Assembly (NCBI RefSeq): GCF_027484365.1
Contig: NZ_JAIXTC010000016.1
Coordinates: 32,040 to 96,039, forward strand
DNA length: 64,000 nt
Source of the DNA: Brevundimonas sp.
GTDB taxonomy: Bacteria; Pseudomonadota; Alphaproteobacteria; Caulobacterales; Caulobacteraceae
Direction: 5' to 3'
Each line of letters begins with the position of its first letter. Positions within the stretch are counted from its first letter, which is position 1. The translations under genes and the position numbers were made by a program. Below, one piece after another: positions 27,412-38,507 of the stretch. Below the pieces are notes generated by a model. The model was not told where the DNA came from. It did no database searches and saw nothing but the letters and a program-made list of their open reading frames with translations.

Positions 27412-30408
27412 ATGTATCAGTATCGTCAGGGGCGCCCGTGCGCGCTTCGTCAAGGGCTCGTGGCCGGTGCGTCCGGCCTGGCCATCGCGCTGACCCTGGG
27501 GGTCGCGTCGGCGTCCGCCCAGACCGCGCCCGCACAGGATGAGGAAGCGACCCAGGTCGACGAAATCGTCGTCACCGGCTTCCGCGCGTCGCTGGACGCA
27601 GCCCTGGGGATCAAGCGTCGCGAAGCGGGCGTCGTCGACGCCATCGTCGCCGAAGATATCGCCGACTTCCCCGACCTGAACCTGGCCGAAGCCGTCCAGC
27701 GCATCCCGGGCGTCTCGATCGACCGTGACGCCGGCGAAGGCCGTTCGATCACGGTTCGCGGCCTGTCCTCGGACTTCACCCGCACCCGCATCAACGGCAT
27801 GGAGGCCCAGGCCACCACGGGCGGCACGGACTCTTCGGGCGGCGCCAACCGCGGCCGCGGCTTCGACTTCAACGTCTTCGCTTCCGAGCTGTTCAACTCG
27901 ATCACGGTGCGCAAGACGGCCGCCGCCGAGACCGAGGAAGGCTCGCTGGGCGCGACCATCGACCTGCAGGCCACGCGCCCGTTCGACTATGACGGCTTCA
28001 CCCTCGCGGCCTCGGTCCAGGGCGGCTACAACGACCTGTCGGAAACGACCAACCCGCGCGGCGCCCTGCTGCTGTCCAACACCTGGAACGACGGCATGTT
28101 CGGCGCCCTGGTGTCGGTCGCCTATTCCGAGCGCGACCTGTGGGAAGAGGGCTTCAGCTCCGTGCGCTGGGCCCCGGCCGCGGCGCCGGGCTCGACCAAC
28201 TCCGGCGGCTTCTGCTCGCCGATCGGCGTGCCGACCCAGAACCCGGCGAACAGCACCGCCAACGGCACCACGGCCACGACCTGCGCCACCGGCGTGAACC
28301 GTCCGGCCGGGACCGCCGAGAACATCGCCGCCTACAACACCGCCAACCAGGCCGGCGTCTTCGTCCCGCGCCTGCCCCGCTACGGCCGCCTGACCCACCA
28401 CCAGGAGCGTCTGGGTGTCACCGGTTCGTTCCAGTTCAAGCCCGATGACGACACGGTCATGAGCCTTGACGTCCTCTATTCCAAGCTGGACGCGACCCGT
28501 CAGGAAGACTTCCTGGAATCCCTGTCGTTCAGCCGCAACGCGGCCGCCGGCGGCCAGACCCAGATCGCCGTGCGTCAGGCGGTGGTCGAGAACAACGCCC
28601 TGGTCTACGGCGTCTTCGACAACGTCGATGTCCGCTCCGAGCAGCGCTACGACGAACTGTCGACCGAGTTCACCCAGGTGAACTTCACCATCGACCGTCA
28701 GTTCACCGACACCCTGCGCGGCAAGTTCTACATCGGTCGGGCACAGTCGGAGTTCAGCAACCCGGTCCAGACGACGGTCACCCTCGATCGCCAGAACGTG
28801 CAGGGCTACTCCTTCGACTTCCGCAACAACCCGAATACGCCGGTCCTCAGCTACGGCTTCGACGTCGCCAATCCGGCCAACTGGGGCTGGCGGGACGTCA
28901 GCCTGGGCACGACCCTGTCCAGCCTGCCGCGTTCGGAAATCCGTCTGCGTCCGAACGGCGTGGACACCACATTCGAGGCGGTTTCGGGCGACATCGAGTG
29001 GGACGCGAACGACTGGCTGACCCTCAAGGCAGGCCTGAACGGCAAGACCTATCTGTCGGATTCCTACGAGTTCCGGCGGACGGACGAGACGGTGGTTCCG
29101 GCCCTGCCGGCCGGCACGACGATCGCCGGCATCACCAATCTGCTGACCGGCTTCGGCGCCGATCTGATCCCGGGCGGCACGGCCACGTCGTGGGTTCGTC
29201 CAAACCTCAACGCCATCGCCAGCCTGTTCAACATCTACTGCAACTGCAACACGGGCGTGGCCGGCGGTGATTTCACCCTGACCAGCATCACCAACGGCAA
29301 CGCCCGCGGCGGCAACCGCACGATCGAGGAGAACGACTTCGCCTATTACGTCCAGGCGGACTTCAACACCGATCTGTTCGGCATGCCGTTCCGCGGCAAC
29401 TTGGGCGTTCGCAAGGCCTACACCGAGCTGATCGCCGAGGGCTATTCGTCCACGGCCGGCGGTTCGCGGGTGCGGGGAGAGAACAAGTACGACGACACCC
29501 TGCCGTCGCTGAACCTGGCCATCGAGCCGATGGAGGACCTGATCGTCCGCTTCGGCGCCGCCAAGGTCATGGCGCGTCCGCAGATCGGCAACACCCTGGC
29601 CGGGACCAACTATCTGGTGCCGACCACCTCGCTGGCGGCGACGGGCCCGAACTTCACGGCCAGCATCGGCAACGTGAACCTGGAACCGTTCCGCGCCAAG
29701 ACCTACGACTTCACCGTCGAATGGTATTTCGCTCCGGAAAGCCTGCTGTCCTTCGCCTACTTCTACAAGGACATCGACACCTACATTCAGATCATCCGCC
29801 AGGACCTGCCGTACACGACCCTGACCGGTCTGAACCCGTCGGCGTTCGATCCCAGCCTGTGCACCGCCGCCTGCTCCGGCTCGACCGTCTTCCAGCTGAC
29901 CTCGGCGGTGAACACCGAGGGCGGCCCGCTGAAGGGCTTCGAGATCAGCTACCAGCAGCCCTTCCGCTTCCTGCCGGGCTTCCTGGCGAACACGGGCGTC
30001 CAGCTGAACTACACCCACGTCGAGTCCGAGATCGACTACTGCAGCGACGCGCTGTGCACGACCTTCGTGACCAACGACCTGATCAACCTGTCGCCGGAGG
30101 CCTGGAACAGCACCCTGTACTACGAGGATGACCGGTTCTCGGCGCGCGTCTCGGCCTCCTACCGCCAGGAGTATCTGCAGAACGTGCCTGGCCGGAACGG
30201 CAACCCGATCGAGGGCAAGAACGAGACCCTCAACTGGGACGTCTCGTCCTCCTTCAACCTCACCGAACAGGTCAGCCTGACCTTCGAGGGGCTGAACCTG
30301 ACCGACGAGGAGAACCATCAGTACGTCGGCGACGGCAACCGCCTGTCGACGTCGGTCTACCACCACACGGGCCGCCAGTTCTATTTCGGCGCGCGCTACC
30401 GCTTCTGA
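27412..30408 (+). CDS. TonB-dependent receptor (Xanthomonas/Caulobacter type)
   Basis: 998 aa from the ATG at 27412 with a strong GGAGGAGG. Signal peptide ends near SASAQ, followed by a TonB-box-like 'VDEIVVTGFRASL' and plug domain 'DFPDLNLAEAVQRIPGVSIDRDAGEGRSITVRGLSS'. The remaining ~800 residues form a 22-strand barrel ending in 'FYFGARYRF' with a terminal Phe. The long plug motif with 'GRGFDFNVFASELFNSITVRKT' is typical of the TIGR01782-like subgroup that imports plant oligosaccharides. Its divergent pectate lyase neighbour and shared operators suggest oligogalacturonide as substrate. A strong terminator follows at 30436. Confidence 0.93.
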   Translation: MYQYRQGRPCALRQGLVAGASGLAIALTLGVASASAQTAPAQDEEATQVDEIVVTGFRASLDAALGIKRREAGVVDAIVAEDIADFPDLNLAEAVQRIPGVSIDRDAGEGRSITVRGLSSDFTRTRINGMEAQATTGGTDSSGGANRGRGFDFNVFASELFNSITVRKTAAAETEEGSLGATIDLQATRPFDYDGFTLAASVQGGYNDLSETTNPRGALLLSNTWNDGMFGALVSVAYSERDLWEEGFSSVRWAPAAAPGSTNSGGFCSPIGVPTQNPANSTANGTTATTCATGVNRPAGTAENIAAYNTANQAGVFVPRLPRYGRLTHHQERLGVTGSFQFKPDDDTVMSLDVLYSKLDATRQEDFLESLSFSRNAAAGGQTQIAVRQAVVENNALVYGVFDNVDVRSEQRYDELSTEFTQVNFTIDRQFTDTLRGKFYIGRAQSEFSNPVQTTVTLDRQNVQGYSFDFRNNPNTPVLSYGFDVANPANWGWRDVSLGTTLSSLPRSEIRLRPNGVDTTFEAVSGDIEWDANDWLTLKAGLNGKTYLSDSYEFRRTDETVVPALPAGTTIAGITNLLTGFGADLIPGGTATSWVRPNLNAIASLFNIYCNCNTGVAGGDFTLTSITNGNARGGNRTIEENDFAYYVQADFNTDLFGMPFRGNLGVRKAYTELIAEGYSSTAGGSRVRGENKYDDTLPSLNLAIEPMEDLIVRFGAAKVMARPQIGNTLAGTNYLVPTTSLAATGPNFTASIGNVNLEPFRAKTYDFTVEWYFAPESLLSFAYFYKDIDTYIQIIRQDLPYTTLTGLNPSAFDPSLCTAACSGSTVFQLTSAVNTEGGPLKGFEISYQQPFRFLPGFLANTGVQLNYTHVESEIDYCSDALCTTFVTNDLINLSPEAWNSTLYYEDDRFSARVSASYRQEYLQNVPGRNGNPIEGKNETLNWDVSSSFNLTEQVSLTFEGLNLTDEENHQYVGDGNRLSTSVYHHTGRQFYFGARYRF

Positions 30409-30435
30409 GGATCGTTCACTCCTGAACGCGACCTG

Positions 30436-30470
30436 GGCCGGGGAAGGGAAACCTTCTCCGGCCTTTTTTT
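30436..30470 (+). terminator. Rho-independent terminator after the TonB receptor gene
   Basis: GGCCGGGGAAGG (30436-30447) pairs with CCTTCTCCGGCC (30452-30463) with one G-U and a GAAA tetraloop, followed by seven T residues. Confidence 0.93.
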
Positions 30471-30534
30471 GATGCGTGGGGCCGGAAATCGGCGCGCAAC
30501 TCGCAGCCAATGTTGCGAGCAGTCCGGCTTGCTC

Positions 30535-31374
30535 TTAACCCGCCGTGCGACGCCGCCCGGTCACCACCACGTCGACCGTACGGTCGCGGCGGATGCGGGC
30601 GATGCGGCTGTCGAGGGCCTGGGTCACGTCGCCGACGGTGACCGTGGTGATGACGCGGTAGTGGTTCGAGGTGAAGCCGGTCCCGGGCAGGCTCGGGGCG
30701 CCCTCGGTCGCGAGGTCGGCGGGGTTCAGCAGGCCGTTCCGGGACCGGACCGCCAGCAGTTTGCCGGCGACCTCGGCGTCGTTCGTCATCAGGGTCAGAA
30801 GCGGCAGGCCGACGGTGTTCAGATTGATCGTCGCGTCCCCGGGCAGGATGACGACATAGGGGGCCAGCCTGTCGAGATCGGCGCGGGGTACGCCCGCGGC
30901 GACGATCAGACTGTCGTCGGTCAGGGGGCCGGCGACGCGGACGACCGAGGCGATGCGGATCAGGGACGCCGGGTCGAGGCCCAGCGACGCCCCGATGGAC
31001 TGGAACAGGGCGATCGGAGCCGCCTCGCCGGACTGCATGGTGTTGAGGTTGAAACGGCTCTGTTCGTCCTCGATGACGAGGGCGAAGCGGCCGCCGGGAA
31101 CGGCAATGTCCTGCTGACCCAGCTGGGCCCAGGGTTCGGAGAGGTTGTCGGTTCCGGCCGCGACCAGGGCGTCGCGGCGCAGGGTGGTGACGGCCGAAAG
31201 CTCGCCCGCGCGGGCGTAGGCGTTGGCCTGGGCCGCGTCGCGCAGACGGGTGGACCGCTGGACCTCTATGTCCTGGGTCGAGACCATGATCAGGACTGCG
31301 ACGCTGGCCACGGCGAGGACCAGCAGGACGTTGAGCAGGATCATGCCCTCGCGGCGGGTCAGCTTGAGCCTCAT
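30535..31374 (-). CDS. gspK: Type II secretion system minor pseudopilin GspK
   Basis: 279 aa. Prepilin leader 'MRLKLTRREG' cleaved before Met11, then hydrophobic 'MILLNVLLVLAVASVAVLIM'. Position +5 is Asn rather than Glu, which is normal for GspK at the pseudopilus tip. The body shows the GspK alpha domain ('EDEQSRFNLNTM', 'APYVVILPGDATINLNT', 'SNHYRVITTVTVGD'). Located in the periplasm as part of the I-J-K tip complex. It overlaps the gspJ stop by 4 bases and ends close to the convergent receptor terminator. Confidence 0.93.
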   Translation of the reverse strand: MRLKLTRREGMILLNVLLVLAVASVAVLIMVSTQDIEVQRSTRLRDAAQANAYARAGELSAVTTLRRDALVAAGTDNLSEPWAQLGQQDIAVPGGRFALVIEDEQSRFNLNTMQSGEAAPIALFQSIGASLGLDPASLIRIASVVRVAGPLTDDSLIVAAGVPRADLDRLAPYVVILPGDATINLNTVGLPLLTLMTNDAEVAGKLLAVRSRNGLLNPADLATEGAPSLPGTGFTSNHYRVITTVTVGDVTQALDSRIARIRRDRTVDVVVTGRRRTAG

Positions 31375-32081
31375 GGCGCGACGACCGGGAGCGCCGGCTC
31401 CATCAGCGGGATGGAGGCGACGCGACGCAGGGTGGCGGTCGGCTGGCCGTCGACGCCGGCCAGGGTGATGTCGAGCGCCACGGCGGTGACGCCTTCGTTG
31501 GGCGCAGGGCCGGTCGACAGGGGCCGACCGTCGGGACCGATCAACGGCAGGGCGGGCTGCTGCGGCTGGGGCCAGGCCTCAAGCCAGTCGCCACGACGCC
31601 GGTGGAAGGTCCAGCGCAGGCTTGAAACCTCGGTCAGCAGGGTCTGGACGCGCTCCCCGCCGGCTCCGGTGATTGTGCGGGTCAGAGCGTCGCCGTTGAG
31701 GTCATAGCGGACGGTGACGATGCCGCCGGTGATGTCGGCCTTCTGCAATGAAAGGGAGGCTGCGCCGCCCCCGAGCGAGCCGCTGATCTGGTCGAGGTCG
31801 GACGAGACGACCAGCATGGCGCGCTGGATCTCCGCCATCCGGCCGAGGCGGGTGTCGGTCCCGTCCTGGGTTCGCAGGACACTGTTCAGCAGGGTAAAGC
31901 CGGCGACGCCGATCAGGGCGAACAGGCCCATGGCGATCAGCACCTCGATCAGGGTGAAACCTTTACGACGGCGCTTCGCGAACCGCCCACGCGTGGTATC
32001 TGCGGCGCAGAACGGGAGGCGCGACGATGCTGAAGGTCTGGAGAACGCGAGAGGGCGAAGGCGGCCGGGCTGCGGGCGCAT
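31371..32081 (-). CDS. gspJ: Type II secretion system minor pseudopilin GspJ
   Basis: 236 aa from the nearest standard start, ATG at 32081. The prepilin motif 'KRRRKGFTLIEVLIAMGLFAL' is clear (cleavage after Gly41, Glu at +5). That gives a 41-residue leader, much longer than usual, and overlaps the 5' end of the divergent gspN gene by 55 bases. No ATG, GTG or TTG lies in frame closer to the motif, so a non-standard start is possible. The C-terminal half has GspJ features ('LRWTFHRRRGDWLEAWP', 'AVALDITLAGVDG'). Confidence 0.85.
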   Translation of the reverse strand: MRPQPGRLRPLAFSRPSASSRLPFCAADTTRGRFAKRRRKGFTLIEVLIAMGLFALIGVAGFTLLNSVLRTQDGTDTRLGRMAEIQRAMLVVSSDLDQISGSLGGGAASLSLQKADITGGIVTVRYDLNGDALTRTITGAGGERVQTLLTEVSSLRWTFHRRRGDWLEAWPQPQQPALPLIGPDGRPLSTGPAPNEGVTAVALDITLAGVDGQPTATLRRVASIPLMEPALPVVAP

Positions 32082-32785
32082 TTCAGTTCGAACGGCTGAC
32101 GGTGAAGGTGACGCGCTGGCGCGTGGTCCTGGCCGGGGTCGGGGCCGGGGCATATGCCCTGGGCCTGATCGCCATGGCTCCGTCGGAGATCATCGTGGCG
32201 AAATCCTCCAACGGAGAACGGCAGGCCGTCGGGACCGTCTGGGCCGGCGAACGGGCCATGCCGGGCGGGTTCGGCGCGCGCTGGGCGGTGATGCCGGTGT
32301 CCTCGATCCTGCATCTGTCCGGAGCGGTGAGCCTGGGGCTCCGCGGACCCGATACGGCGGCCACGGGCCAGGTGCTGGCGCGGCCAGGACGGGTCCTCGT
32401 GCGCGACCTCGAGGGAACGGCGTCCCTGCGGTTGCTGAACGCCGTGGCTCCAAGCCTGCCGTTCGCCTGTTCCTCCATGCTGCGACTGGAGGTGGCCGCG
32501 TTGTCGCTGCGCGGATCGCCGCAAGGGGCAGGGACGATGACGAGCGGCCCGGCCGACTGCGCGCCGACGACGGGCGGGCCGGCTACGCCCATCCCGGGGC
32601 TGAACGGGACGATCTCGGCCGATGGGGCTGCCACGACCGTAGCCTTTGCACGGGCGGACTCGGGGGCCGAGGTCATGAAGGCGCGGGTGCAGGCGGACGG
32701 CGGACTGACGGCCTCGATCGAGCCGGGCGGCGTCGGCCTGATCCCGGGCGTCGGGGCGCCGGTGTCGATCGAGACGTCGCTGTAG
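32027..32785 (+). CDS. gspN: Type II secretion system protein GspN
   Basis: 252 aa, ATG preceded by GGGAGGCG. N-terminal membrane helix ('VVLAGVGAGAYALGLIAM', about residues 33-50) then a periplasmic beta-rich domain with the GspN pattern 'GERQAVGTVWAGE', 'LEGTASLRLLNAVAPSLPFAC' and 'LRLEVAALSL'. GspN is an optional inner-membrane component. Here it stands alone on the plus strand between two minus-strand blocks, its 5' end overlapping the gspJ 5' end. Its role is not well defined in any system. Confidence 0.85.
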   Translation: MLKVWRTREGEGGRAAGAFQFERLTVKVTRWRVVLAGVGAGAYALGLIAMAPSEIIVAKSSNGERQAVGTVWAGERAMPGGFGARWAVMPVSSILHLSGAVSLGLRGPDTAATGQVLARPGRVLVRDLEGTASLRLLNAVAPSLPFACSSMLRLEVAALSLRGSPQGAGTMTSGPADCAPTTGGPATPIPGLNGTISADGAATTVAFARADSGAEVMKARVQADGGLTASIEPGGVGLIPGVGAPVSIETSL

Positions 32786-32795
32786 GCCTCGATGC

Positions 32796-34018
32796 TCACA
32801 GCCCGGCGAGGTTGTTGAGGTTCACGATCGGCATGAGGATGGCCAGGACCATCAGCAGCACGATCCCGCCCATGACCAGAAGCACGCCGGGCTCGACCAG
32901 GGAGACGAGGGCCTGGACGAGGCTGTCCAGCTCCTGCTCCAGATCCTGGGCGGCGCGTTCGAGGCCGTGGCCCAGCTTGCCCGACTGTTCGCCCGCCGCG
33001 ACGATGGCCAGCAGAAGGGGCGGGAAGACATCGGCCTCGGCCATGGCGCGGCGCAGGGACGAGCCCTCGCGGACCCGGGCGGCGACGAGGACGGCGCGCT
33101 CGCGGGCGAAGCGGTTGGGGGTGACGGCGGCGGAGGCCTGAAGCGCCTCGACCAGGGGCACGTCGGAGCGGACGAGGGTGGCCAGCGACCCGGCGAACCG
33201 GGCGGCGTTCAGGTGCTGGACGAAGCCGGCGAAGGGCGGGGTCTTGAGCAGGAATTCGGCGAAGCGGCGCGCGTTGGCCGGGACGGCCAGCCAGCGGTTC
33301 CAGCCGATGCCTGCGACGGCGAGGGCGATCAGCACATAGACGCCGAAGGTCTGGACGAAGGCCGAGAGGGCGATCAGGGCCCGCGTCAGGAAGGGCAGTT
33401 CGGCCCCGCGCGAGACGAACACCTTCACGATGTCCGGGACGACATAGATCATCATCAGGGTGATCATCAGCAGGGACACGCCCGCCAGCAGGGCCGGATA
33501 GAGGAGGGCCAACTGGACCTTGCGGCGGGCCTTCTCCTGATTGCCGACGAACTCGGTCAGGTGGGCCAGGACGGTCGAGAGCTTGCCCGACTGTTCGCCG
33601 GCCGCGATCGAGGCGCGGTAGAATTCGGGGAAGACCTTCGGATGGCGGGCCAGGGCCGAGGCGAAGCTGCGGCCCTCGAGGATTGCCGACCGGACGTCGG
33701 TCAGGACCACGCCGATAGGCTGGCCCTCGGTCTGCTGGGCGGCGATGCGCAGCGCCTCCTCGATGCGGATGTCGGAGCCGATCAGGGTCGAGAGCTGGCG
33801 AGTGACGGCCGACAGGGTTTTCGAGCTGATGCCCCGCTGGAAGATGACGATGCCTTTCGACAGGTCAGTCTTGCGGCGCTCGCCGGCCAGGGCGACGCTG
33901 GTCGGCAGCAGGCCGCGGTCGCGGACCAGCTGGCGCGCGCCGACATCTGAGGCGGCCTCGATCGTCCCCTTGTGGGGTTTGCCCTCGGCGTCGACGGCCT
34001 GGAAGGCGAAGACAGGCA

Positions 34019-34019
<1 letters not shown>
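32796..34019 (-). CDS. gspF: Type II secretion system inner membrane protein GspF
   Basis: 407 aa, the family length. Two GspF repeats, the first with 'VTRQLSTLIGSDIRIEEALRIAAQQTE' and 'FYRASIAAGEQSGKLSTVLAHLTEF', the second with 'AARFAGSLATLVRSDVPLVEALQASA' and 'LLLAIVAAGEQSGKLGHGLERAAQ'. Three membrane helices lie at about 170-200, 225-245 and 375-400. It forms the inner-membrane platform under the pseudopilus and docks on GspE. Its start overlaps the gspE stop by one base. Confidence 0.97.
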
Positions 34020-35502
<1,483 letters not shown>

Positions 35503-35506
<4 letters not shown>

Positions 35507-35973
35507 GGTTGAATTACGCGCAGGGTGACGTCGACGACGCCTTCGGAGGCGGCGCGCCGGATGGTCACGGAGGACAGGGTCGCGCCGGAGGCCTCCAGGG
35601 CCGCCAGCCAGGGAATGACGGCGTCATAGCGGGCGCCGGTCACGCTGACCTCGGCCGAGCTGGCATCGCCGGTGACGGTGGGAACGATGCCGAAGGTCGC
35701 GGCCTGGACGGGGATGGCCTCCGGCAGCGGACCGGACAGGGCGGGGGTCGAGGTCGTGACCGCGCCGCCGGCGGTGCGGACGTCGACCAGAACCTGCTCA
35801 TAGGCGGCGATCCGGCCGATGGCCGTGGTGCGGGCGTCGAGCAGGGGGCGCAGGATGGCCAGCCAGACCACGGCGATGACGATGAGGCCGCCGAGGAAGG
35901 CGATCATCACCTGTTCCCGGCGCGAGCGGGCGGCCATCCAGGCGGCGGCGCTGTCGAGGGCTGGAGACCTCAT
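35503..35973 (-). CDS. gspM: Type II secretion system protein GspM
   Basis: 156 aa. One N-terminal membrane helix ('VMIAFLGGLIVIAVVWLAILRPLL', about 22-45) and a small periplasmic ferredoxin-like domain ending 'AALEASGATLSSVTIRRAASEGVVDVTLRVIQP'. Size, topology and position between gspL and gspE identify it. It pairs with GspL in the inner-membrane platform. Overlaps both neighbours by 4 bases. Confidence 0.9.
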
Positions 35974-37103
35974 CCGGCGCCTCCCTGCGTGACTTGAATC
36001 GTGGCGTTGAGGCCGTTGGTGGCCTGGGCCGCGTCGACGGCGGCGGGGGCGCCGGTCGCGGTAAGGCCCGAGGCGTTCAGGGCGGCGACGGCGCGGTCGA
36101 GGGTGGCGGCGTCCGAGACTGCGACGCCGAGATCCAGCGAGCCGGGCGCATAGGTCGCCGTGTTGAACGCCACTGCGCCGGCTCCCGGCAGGGCGCCCGA
36201 GGTCTGGGCCAGCAGGCGGGTGAAGGGTCGGACCCCGCCACCGGCGGATGGCAGGATACGGTCCGCGGCGGCGACCAGATCGTCCTCGGCCGCGATCTGG
36301 GGCGCGACGGACTGGAGAAGCGTGCGGGCCTCCGCCTCCTTCTTTTCCGCCATGGTGTGCAGCAGCAGGGTGTCGATCCCGAGGATGCCGATATGGGCCA
36401 GGACGCCGATGCCGGCGACCAGAGCGATCGTCCGGGCGGCGGTCGGGGCGCCGGAGCGGGTGGCGGCATAGACGCCCTGACGCAGGTCGAGCGGCGGCAG
36501 GACGGCGACCGTCTCTCCCGTCGACCCGAGCAGGGCCGCCTCGCGTTCGACTCCGTCGGCCAGGGCCCCGGGCAGGGGGGCGCCGATGGTCTGGAGGCGG
36601 GGCCTTCCGGCGGCGGTCCAGGCCGCCTCGATGGCGGACAGCGGCAGGGCGAATCCGGCGCCGTTGTCGGTGCGGACGAGGGCGCGGTCGTGCTCCGCCT
36701 GCACCACCCAGCCGCCCGGCGACGGCATGGGCAGGGTCAGGGCGTCGGGCAGCAGGATCGCCGGTTCGAGCTCAGCCTCCGCCAGCAGTGCGATCCAGGA
36801 CTGCATCCGTGTATGGCGAACCACGCCCGCGATGTGGCGGCGCGGCGCGACCTCCATCCCGAGAGCGAAATGCAGGGTGGCCAGAGGCTCGCCGACGGCG
36901 TCCTCCAGCGCATAGGCCAGGTTCGACAGGCGCTGGGCCCGCGTCGGGAAGGGCAGATCGACCGTCAGGGTCAGGACGTCTTCCGAGGGGACCAGAACCG
37001 TGGTCGGACCGGTGTAGGTCCGGTCGACTGCTATGATTCTGTCATCGACGATGCGCCATAAGCCTCGGCTCGGAAGGTTCGATCTGGCGGGTCGACCGAG
37101 CAT
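35970..37103 (-). CDS. gspL: Type II secretion system protein GspL
   Basis: 377 aa. The N-terminal ~230 residues are the cytoplasmic actin-like domain ('VLVPSEDVLTLTVDLPFPTRAQRLSNLAYALEDAVGEPLATLHFALG'), followed by a membrane helix near residue 225-245 ('ALVAGIGVLAHIGILGIDTLLL') and a periplasmic ferredoxin-like domain. It recruits GspE to the membrane. It is first in the L-M-E-F block and divergent from gspG, with about 100 bp between the starts holding both promoters. Confidence 0.92.
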   Translation of the reverse strand: MLGRPARSNLPSRGLWRIVDDRIIAVDRTYTGPTTVLVPSEDVLTLTVDLPFPTRAQRLSNLAYALEDAVGEPLATLHFALGMEVAPRRHIAGVVRHTRMQSWIALLAEAELEPAILLPDALTLPMPSPGGWVVQAEHDRALVRTDNGAGFALPLSAIEAAWTAAGRPRLQTIGAPLPGALADGVEREAALLGSTGETVAVLPPLDLRQGVYAATRSGAPTAARTIALVAGIGVLAHIGILGIDTLLLHTMAEKKEAEARTLLQSVAPQIAAEDDLVAAADRILPSAGGGVRPFTRLLAQTSGALPGAGAVAFNTATYAPGSLDLGVAVSDAATLDRAVAALNASGLTATGAPAAVDAAQATNGLNATIQVTQGGAG

Positions 37104-37204
37104 TGGCGGAACTCAATAGAATGGCGTGGTCGGAGGCGTTGACCCGGTCTATAGCAGCGAAAACAAGCCTGTCGCCACTGGCTGCGTCGTTGAGAAAAAG
37201 TGTC

Positions 37205-37669
37205 ATGATTACTTTGTCCAAGCGTCACAAGCGAAGCCGTAACCTTGATGCGCGGCGCGCCGGGCTGACTCTGGTCGAGATGATCGTGGTTCTGGCCATT
37301 ATCGCGGTCGTCGCCGTGCTGATCGTGCCCAATGTGATCGGTCGCCCGGACGAGGCGCGGGTGACGGTGGCCAAGACCGATCTGAAGACCATCGCGACGG
37401 CCCTGCGGATGTACCGGCTCGACAACGGCGACTATCCGACGACGCAGCAGGGCCTGGCCGCCCTGGCGGGTCGACCGACGTCGCCGCCCGAACCGCGGGC
37501 CTATCCGGCCGAACCCTACCTGACCGAAGTGCCCACCGATCCCTGGGGCAAGGCCTATATCTATCGCAGCCCGGGTCTGGCCGGTCCCTACGACCTGTTG
37601 TCCTATGGCAAGGACGGCGAGGAGGGCGGCGAGAAGCTCGACGCCGACCTGAACGAGCGAACGCGCTGA
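37205..37669 (+). CDS. gspG: Type II secretion system major pseudopilin GspG
   Basis: 154 aa from the ATG at 37205, giving a 20-residue leader. The prepilin site 'RRAGLTLVEMIVVLAIIAVVAV' is cleaved after Gly20, Glu25 at +5. The C-terminal GspG signature 'YRLDNGDYPTTQQGLAALAGRP', 'PTDPWGKAYIYRSPG' and 'DLLSYGKDGEEGGEKLDADL' with calcium-binding acidic residues is intact. It polymerises into the pseudopilus. First of the G-H-I-C-D block; stop and gspH start overlap. Confidence 0.97.
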   Translation: MITLSKRHKRSRNLDARRAGLTLVEMIVVLAIIAVVAVLIVPNVIGRPDEARVTVAKTDLKTIATALRMYRLDNGDYPTTQQGLAALAGRPTSPPEPRAYPAEPYLTEVPTDPWGKAYIYRSPGLAGPYDLLSYGKDGEEGGEKLDADLNERTR

Positions 37670-38151
37670 TGAGGGCTGTCGGGGGACAGATCCTGAAACG
37701 ACGGTCGGGGATGACCCTCGTCGAGATCCTGGTGGTGCTCGCCATTGTCGGGGTGATGGCGGGCGTCGTCACCCTGGGCGTCGGCGCCGCCGATCGCGGC
37801 ATGGGCGTCGAGACAGAGGCCAACCGTCTGGCCGACCGGTTGAGGCTGGCGGCCGACGACGTGCTGGTGACCCGCCGTCCCCTGTCTCTGGCCTTCGACG
37901 GCGAGGGCTACGGATTCGTGCGCGGCGACGCCGGCGCATCGGGCGTGGTGGACGCCCTGGCCGAGCGCCACGCCCTGCCGGACGGCGTCCGGATGGTCGG
38001 GCTGGGCGTCGCCTCGCCCGTGTCGATCGACCCCGACGGCGCCCAGCCGGTCGCAGCCTTCGGCCTGGCCAAGGGGGACCAGCGTTGGCGTGTGACCTTC
38101 GACGGACTGAATGCCGTGGCCGAACCGGTCTCCGAAGAGGCGCCGGCATGA
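37669..38151 (+). CDS. gspH: Type II secretion system minor pseudopilin GspH
   Basis: 160 aa. Prepilin motif 'KRRSGMTLVEILVVLAIVGVMAG' (cleaved after Gly14, Glu19 at +5) followed by 'EANRLADRLRLAADDVLVTRRPLSLAFDGEGYGF', typical of GspH. The start codon overlaps the gspG stop and its stop overlaps the gspI start (ATGA), so translation is coupled. Confidence 0.92.
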   Translation: MRAVGGQILKRRSGMTLVEILVVLAIVGVMAGVVTLGVGAADRGMGVETEANRLADRLRLAADDVLVTRRPLSLAFDGEGYGFVRGDAGASGVVDALAERHALPDGVRMVGLGVASPVSIDPDGAQPVAAFGLAKGDQRWRVTFDGLNAVAEPVSEEAPA

Positions 38152-38507
38152 GGCGCGACGGATATTCCCTGATGGAGGCGCTGGTCGCCCTGTTCATCCT
38201 GGCCATCGCTACGGTCGGGCTGACGCGCGCGACCCAGGCCCATGTCGACGGCGTGCGCGGGCTCGAGCAGCGCGTCGTCGCCCAGTGGGTGGCCGAGAAC
38301 CGGCTGGTCGAACTCAATCTGGAAGGCCCCGCGCAGACGCCGGACGTCTCGGTCGTCCGCATGATGGACCGGGACTGGGACGTGCGGGTCGCGCGCAAGG
38401 CCACCGACGATCCGGATCTGGTGGCCGTGGACGTGGCCGTGTCGCCAGCGGGCGGTCGCGAGGCCGTCCGGCTGTCGGGCTTCGTCGACCGGGGAGCGGC
38501 GGCATGA
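38148..38507 (+). CDS. gspI: Type II secretion system minor pseudopilin GspI
   Basis: 119 aa from the ATG at 38148. Very short leader 'MRRDG', cleavage before Tyr6, Glu at +5 ('YSLMEALVALFILAIATVGL'). 'VAQWVAENRLVELNL' is the GspI signature region. It is part of the pseudopilus tip with GspJ and GspK. Overlaps gspH and gspC by 4 bases each. Confidence 0.93.
   Translation: MRRDGYSLMEALVALFILAIATVGLTRATQAHVDGVRGLEQRVVAQWVAENRLVELNLEGPAQTPDVSVVRMMDRDWDVRVARKATDDPDLVAVDVAVSPAGGREAVRLSGFVDRGAAA

Noticed and set aside
27385-30510. Long open frame of about 1040 codons opposite the first TonB receptor
   Set aside because: The plus-strand product has a signal peptide, plug and barrel and a terminator in the right place. 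The antisense product is compositionally biased and runs through the terminator.
37104-37204. TTGACC followed by TATAGC in the gspL-gspG gap as a sigma-70 promoter
   Set aside because: The two elements are separated by only a few bases, far from the needed 16-18, so they cannot form one promoter.
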